Part shown: positions 41,818-45,566 of the stretch, one piece after another
Position numbering within the stretch: position 1 is the first letter of the stretch
Layout: each line of letters begins with the position of its first letter
Assembly: GCA_029256575.1 (NCBI GenBank)
Contig: JAQSXR010000016.1
Coordinates: forward strand, 1-45,566
Length of the DNA stretch: 45,566 nucleotides
Source: Clostridiales bacterium
GTDB lineage: Bacteria; Bacillota; Clostridia; Lachnospirales; JAQSXR01
Reading direction: 5' to 3'
Translations under genes and position numbers: made by a program
Notes under the pieces: generated by a model
Told to the model about the DNA's origin: nothing
The model's database searches: none
Seen by the model: the letters and a program-made list of their open reading frames with translations, nothing else

Positions 41818-42423
41818 TCAAACACTCGGAGCACCCTCACATACGATTTTCCCTTGTTTTAAACCAATAATATTATCTGCAAAGCGGCAAGAGTTATTCA
41901 ATTCATGAAGTACTACAACAATCGTTGTCCCTCTTTCGCGATTCATCTTTTGAAGCAATTGTAGTATTTCAAGTTGATACGACATATCAAGGTAGGTAGT
42001 TGGTTCATCCAGCAAGATGATCTCAGTTTCCTGGGCCAATGTCATAGCAATCCACGCCCAATTGATTATATCTTTATCATGTGAAGTCAATCCACCAATA
42101 GTTTTTTGATGCGGGAATCTTCCATATGCAATTAATTCTCTGACTGACAATCCATCTGGACATTTTGGCCCTTGCGGAAGTACTGCAACCTGAGTTGCTA
42201 TTTTTTTTGGTTTTTGATGTTTTATATCGTTACCATTTATGTATATCTTACCTTTTTGAGGTTTTAGAATTCGTGCTATTGTCTTAAGTAGTGTTGATTT
42301 TCCGCAACCATTGGCTCCAATAATAATCGAAACTTTTCCCGTTGGAATTGTCAAGTTCATATTATCTAATACCAAATTCTTTTCATATGCAACGGATAAA
42401 TTATTAACAGTAATTGCTTCCAT
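41818..42423 (-). pseudogene. Siderophore ABC transporter ATPase lacking its signature motif (FecE/FhuC-like)
   Basis: About 201 residues instead of the usual 250-270. The start (ITVNNLSVAYEKNLVLDNMN), Walker A GANGCGKST, Q-loop VLPQGPKCPDGLSVRELIAY, Walker B IILLDEPTTYLD and H-loop VLHELN are all intact. But the sequence runs SHDKDIINWA directly into WIAMTLAQ: the roughly 24 residues carrying the C-loop (normally LSGGQRQR) are missing, an in-frame deletion at about 42054-42057. The C-terminus also stops early after VCEGAPSV. Without the C-loop an ABC dimer cannot hydrolyse ATP normally, so the product is probably inactive. Start 42423: AAAGGAG lies just upstream. It is the last gene of the siderophore operon. 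Confidence 0.8.
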
Positions 42424-42482
42424 TATATCTCCTTTCATATATAAAAACTCATATTTCTATTCTCTCATAAATATTTCGTATT

Positions 42483-43490
42483 CTATTCCTTCATCAATAA
42501 ATATATAAAATATGGTACTCCAAAAATAGAAACTATTATTCCAACCGGTATCTCAATTGGTGAAAATAAATTCCTTGAAACTGCATCTGCAATCAGGATA
42601 ATAACAGTGCTTATCAGTGCAGAGATTATTATAAAATTCTTATGATAGGGACCAACTAACTTTCTAGCAATATGTGGTGATATCAAACCAAGGAATCCTA
42701 TATTACCTGCGAATGCCGTTGCGCATCCTGCCAAGATTACTGCACAACTAAGCATTTTCTTTCTCTCTTTTTCCACATTAATACCTAGTCCAACAGCAAT
42801 TTCGTCCGTTAAATTCATAACATCCATTGTCTTATGTTTCAATAAAACATATATAAAAACAACTGCTACAATCGGAAGTAAAATCTTTACATAAGCCCAA
42901 CTTGAGCCCCAAAGACTCCCAGCTGTCCAAACTAGTACTCGATTATAATCTCCTACACCGCCTCGAAAAGTAAAAAATGTAATAAAAGCGTTAAGCCCTG
43001 CATTTACACCAATTCCAATTAACAGCATTCTCCTTGGTTTCATACCTTTTCTACTAGATAGAAAATATATTATAAGAGCAGCACAAGTTGCTCCAATAAC
43101 TGCCATGAACGGAAGAACGTATGTAGATAATTTACCTAACTCACTATAATAGTCTACAGTTTGATAGGATATAAAGATTACTGCTGCCACTGCTGCCCCT
43201 GCATTAATTCCAATAATTCCAGAATCTGCTAGGTCATTTTTCATAATGGTTTGCAGAATACACCCAGCTGTTGACAAAGCAATTCCTACAAACATTCCAA
43301 CAAGAATTCTTGGTAATCTAATTTGCAGAATTGATATATTCTGCATCTTACTACCTTGTCCTGATAGAGTCTTAATTATATCTCTCACCGATATTTCATA
43401 ACTTCCCCAAGACAAGCAAACGATGATTGCAAGAAGGACAAGGATTCCTAAACAAATACTGACATAGATATATTTTCTATTTCTCATCAT
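42483..43490 (-). CDS. Iron-siderophore ABC transporter permease (FecCD family)
   Basis: A 335-residue membrane protein with about ten helices. FecCD family stretches are present: ILQIRLPRILVGMFVGIALS, TAGCILQTIMKNDLADSGII, GINAGAAVAAV, and NIGFLGLISPHIARKLVGP, the cytoplasmic loop that contacts the ATPase. EIPVGIIVSIFGVPYFIYLL closes it. The 5' end overlaps the upstream permease by 4 nt, so the two are coupled and probably form a heterodimeric channel. Intact, unlike the ATPase downstream. Confidence 0.95.
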   Translation of the reverse strand: MMRNRKYIYVSICLGILVLLAIIVCLSWGSYEISVRDIIKTLSGQGSKMQNISILQIRLPRILVGMFVGIALSTAGCILQTIMKNDLADSGIIGINAGAAVAAVIFISYQTVDYYSELGKLSTYVLPFMAVIGATCAALIIYFLSSRKGMKPRRMLLIGIGVNAGLNAFITFFTFRGGVGDYNRVLVWTAGSLWGSSWAYVKILLPIVAVVFIYVLLKHKTMDVMNLTDEIAVGLGINVEKERKKMLSCAVILAGCATAFAGNIGFLGLISPHIARKLVGPYHKNFIIISALISTVIILIADAVSRNLFSPIEIPVGIIVSIFGVPYFIYLLMKE

Positions 43491-44479
43491 CCTCGCTCCT
43501 TTCTCGCTATCCCAATAAAGAATGGGATTCCAATTAACGCCGTAAATATTCCAATTGGTGTCTCGTAGGGTGCGTACAACATTCTAGCCGCAATATCTGC
43601 AAACGTTAATAATACTGCTCCTAGCAAGAACGAGCAAGGAATGTTTCGTCTGTAATCTTCTCCCAAAAGCCTTCTAGTGATTTGTGGAATAATCAATCCT
43701 ACAAATCCGATGTTTTTTCCGACTGCAACAGCAGCTGCACACATAGGAATCATAACAAGTAATGTCACGAAACGAATTCGACCTGGATTCTCTCCCAATC
43801 CGATTGCTACATCATCTCCAAGACTTAATATATTTATTTTTTTTGCTAAAAGCATACCGACTAGTAAACCAGGAATACCCACTACCATAATTAATCTAAC
43901 ATCATCCCATGAGGCATTACGAAATCCCCCTGCTACCCAGAATGCAATCATCTGAGAACGATTGGTTAATAATCCTATTACTGTCGTTAGTGATATAAAA
44001 AAAGTACTCATTGCTGTTCCAGCTAATAATAGCCTTGAAATCGACATATTCCCTGGGTTTTTCGAGGTAAAGCTTATTACAATCAATCCACTCGCAAGTG
44101 CTCCGATAAGGGCAGCAATCATAACACTTTGAGTATTTATACTTATTTGGAGCGCATAAAAAATTGCAATTACAAGCGTCGCCCCTTGACTCACTCCAAG
44201 TAACGATGGCTCTGCAATCGGATTTCTCGTAACTCCCTGAATCATAGCACCCGTTGCTCCCAAAACACCCCCTGCGAATAATACGCAAAGGGCTCTTGGA
44301 ATTCGTACATCTCTAATTAGCATTAAATCTAAGGTTTCTTCATACTGAAAAATACTATTCCATATTTCTTTCACACCAATTTGTACTGCTCCTAGACTTA
44401 CCGCTAAGAATAAACCCAGAGTTAGCATCGACATACTACTGATGAAAAAAAATAGAGTTTTCTTATTTCTTAGTTCCAT
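43487..44479 (-). CDS. Iron-siderophore ABC transporter permease (FecCD family)
   Basis: A 330-residue FecCD permease with about ten helices. The DVRIPRALCVLFAGGVLGAT start of the channel domain, MIQGVTRNPIAEPSLLGVSQ (signature), NIGFVGLIIPQITRRLLGED and ETPIGIFTALIGIPFFIGIA are visible. It overlaps the binding-protein gene by 17 nt upstream and the second permease by 4 nt downstream. Its GGAG site is inside the end of the binding-protein gene. The two permeases are related but clearly diverged, as usual for heterodimers. Confidence 0.95.
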   Translation of the reverse strand: MELRNKKTLFFFISSMSMLTLGLFLAVSLGAVQIGVKEIWNSIFQYEETLDLMLIRDVRIPRALCVLFAGGVLGATGAMIQGVTRNPIAEPSLLGVSQGATLVIAIFYALQISINTQSVMIAALIGALASGLIVISFTSKNPGNMSISRLLLAGTAMSTFFISLTTVIGLLTNRSQMIAFWVAGGFRNASWDDVRLIMVVGIPGLLVGMLLAKKINILSLGDDVAIGLGENPGRIRFVTLLVMIPMCAAAVAVGKNIGFVGLIIPQITRRLLGEDYRRNIPCSFLLGAVLLTFADIAARMLYAPYETPIGIFTALIGIPFFIGIARKERG

Positions 44480-45464
44480 CTATCATCTCCAAGATTTCAT
44501 CTAATAATAATTCCCTTCCTATAGAACTATATCCTTGGTTAAAGTAAGGTGAAGATCCTAGCGTTACCACATTACCTTCTTTTACAGCCGGAAGGTTATT
44601 CCAAATTGCATTACCTTCTAATTGTGCTAAATCATCCGTAGTAGCAAGAACAAAAATATAATCTGCTTCGATTGCTGCTAACCCTTCATAAGTAACAACT
44701 GGTAAACTAATATCGCTTTGTTCTGGCATTCCAACTGGCGCTTGAAGTCCCATATCTTCATACAAAACGCTTCCAAATCCAGCTCCGTCGAATACATAAA
44801 ACTGTCCACCACTTGCAAGGAAGGATAAGTAACTAACATCATCTCCTAAACTAGCTTTAATAGTTTCTCCAGCTTTCTTTGCTTTTAAGTCGTATTCTGC
44901 AATCCAAGCTTCTGCTACCTCAACTTTACCAAAAACCTCGGCAAACGTAATAATATCGTCTTTCCAATTTAATGCTTCAAGTTGAATCATAATAGTCGGT
45001 GCAATCGCTTTTAACTGCTCATACATCTTCTCTTGAACTGTTGAGATAATGATTAAGTCTGGTTCAACATTAATAACTGCTTCAATATCCATTGTATCTT
45101 GCATGCTATAACCCAAAATACTTGCACCTTTTAAAGTTTCTTCCAAATAAGTAGGAAACTTCGTATAATCATAAGCATCACTGTTTGCTGTTCCAACTAC
45201 TGAATAACCTAAGATAGATAAAATATCACTGTTTCCACTTAAATCTACGATTCTTTCTGGGTTAGCTGGAATCTCAACTTCACCTTTTACATCAATTACT
45301 GTTACTTTATCTGCAACATTCTCATTAACATCTGAATTAGTAACTTCTCCCGTACTTCCTGTAACTACATCTTTATCCTTTGTAGTTCTACCACAACCGG
45401 CAAGCAACAAAACAGTAAGACAACCTGTAACCACTATTCTAATTAATAACCTTTTTTCTCTCAT
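44463..45464 (-). CDS. Iron-siderophore binding lipoprotein
   Basis: A 333-residue FecB/FhuD-type extracellular binding protein. The signal peptide ends in a lipobox (LLLAGC, Cys at about 24) followed by a Thr/Asp/Glu-rich spacer. The mature domain has VKGEVEIPANPERIVDLSGN, GYSVVGT, EAVINVEPDLIIIS, IMIQLEALNW and YIFVLATTDD, the two-lobed class III fold with a long linking helix. It delivers ferric siderophore to the two permeases. First gene of the operon, with GTGAGG before the ATG and promoter and operator-like palindromes upstream. Confidence 0.93.
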   Translation of the reverse strand: MREKRLLIRIVVTGCLTVLLLAGCGRTTKDKDVVTGSTGEVTNSDVNENVADKVTVIDVKGEVEIPANPERIVDLSGNSDILSILGYSVVGTANSDAYDYTKFPTYLEETLKGASILGYSMQDTMDIEAVINVEPDLIIISTVQEKMYEQLKAIAPTIMIQLEALNWKDDIITFAEVFGKVEVAEAWIAEYDLKAKKAGETIKASLGDDVSYLSFLASGGQFYVFDGAGFGSVLYEDMGLQAPVGMPEQSDISLPVVTYEGLAAIEADYIFVLATTDDLAQLEGNAIWNNLPAVKEGNVVTLGSSPYFNQGYSSIGRELLLDEILEMIDGTKK

Positions 45465-45482
45465 ATGTACCTCACTTTCTTT

Positions 45483-45498
45483 GTTAGCCTATGCTAAC
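45483..45498. promoter_or_regulatory. Palindrome at the start of the siderophore operon transcript (DtxR-like?)
   Basis: GTTAGC - CTAT - GCTAAC, positioned 10-25 nt downstream of the -10 element, where a repressor would block initiation. TTAGC....GCTAA is close to, but not identical with, the DtxR/IdeR consensus (TTAGG....CCTAA). Confidence 0.5.
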
Positions 45499-45508
45499 TT
45501 TCAAACAC

Positions 45509-45537
45509 ATTGTATCATGCGTCCCTAAATAAATCAA
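45509..45537 (-). promoter_or_regulatory. Promoter of the siderophore operon
   Basis: Minus-strand TTGATT - 17 nt - TACAAT, about 45 nt upstream of the ATG at 45464. Confidence 0.7.
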
Positions 45538-45546
45538 CCCCCTAAA

Positions 45547-45561
45547 CGATAATAATTATCA
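45547..45561. promoter_or_regulatory. Fur-type box
   Basis: CGATAATAATTATCA matches 14 of 15 positions of the 7-1-7 Fur-family consensus TGATAATNATTATCA. It lies about 10 nt upstream of the operon's -35 element and close to the window edge, so it could also serve a divergent gene outside the window. Confidence 0.75.
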
Positions 45562-45566
45562 CTTCC

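Overview
The window is low-GC DNA with strong GGAGG-type ribosome binding sites. It carries a glycyl T-box leader, a pyruvate phosphate dikinase, S-layer homology (SLH) domains and a Bacillus/Clostridium-style ribose operon. This points to a Gram-positive anaerobe of the Clostridia, most likely Lachnospiraceae (Clostridium/Lachnoclostridium phytofermentans-like). That assignment is inferred from gene content, not from a database match.

Layout. 0-4.3 kb: an ABC-F ATPase directly behind a terminator hairpin, relics of an FMN reductase and a RelE/ParE toxin, a TraB/Tiki-like protein, and a secreted protein followed by a broken membrane-anchored gene. 4.3-15.1 kb, mostly minus strand: a chemoreceptor with a 25-aa ORF behind it, a MerR/GyrI-like regulator with its own 19-bp-spacer promoter, a GNAT, a gutted radical SAM pseudogene, a metallo-beta-lactamase-fold hydrolase, a Fpg/Nei-like protein lacking the catalytic proline, an ECF sigma/anti-sigma pair, a tautomerase (plus), a DUF2249 protein, a 49-aa membrane protein, a CPT-like kinase and a LacI regulator. 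15.2-20.2 kb: the divergent rbsKDACB operon with two identical 16-bp operators. 20.3-21.1 kb: an azoreductase.

21.2-28.9 kb: one minus-strand gene for a 2519-aa secreted SLH protein with 13 Ig-like repeats arranged as a four-domain unit copied three times. 28.9-36.1 kb looks accessory and decayed: a Cys-cluster/pentapeptide-repeat gene paired with a three-Cys Gp37/Gp68-like gene, three GNATs, an acyltransferase, two frameshifted small genes and two sets of IS3-family remnants, one of which supplies the stop codon of a neighbouring gene. 36.1-40.6 kb is core metabolism: ppdK, then glyS with its T-box leader and promoter. 40.8-41.7 kb is a shortened UvrC-like protein. 41.8-45.5 kb is a ferric-siderophore ABC operon (binding lipoprotein, two permeases, ATPase) under a Fur-type box and a second palindrome; its ATPase has lost the ABC signature motif and its C-terminus.

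Functional links: the LacI regulator very probably controls ribose uptake, ring interconversion and phosphorylation (RbsB/C/A, RbsD, RbsK). The sigma/anti-sigma pair is translationally coupled. The siderophore genes form one transcription unit but depend on another ATPase if the local one is dead. No complete defence system, CRISPR array, tRNA, rRNA or intact mobile element was seen. The most unusual items are the C-loop-less siderophore ATPase, the Fpg-like protein without its catalytic residues, the super-repeat SLH protein, the three-Cys/Cys-cluster gene pair and the UvrC half-protein.
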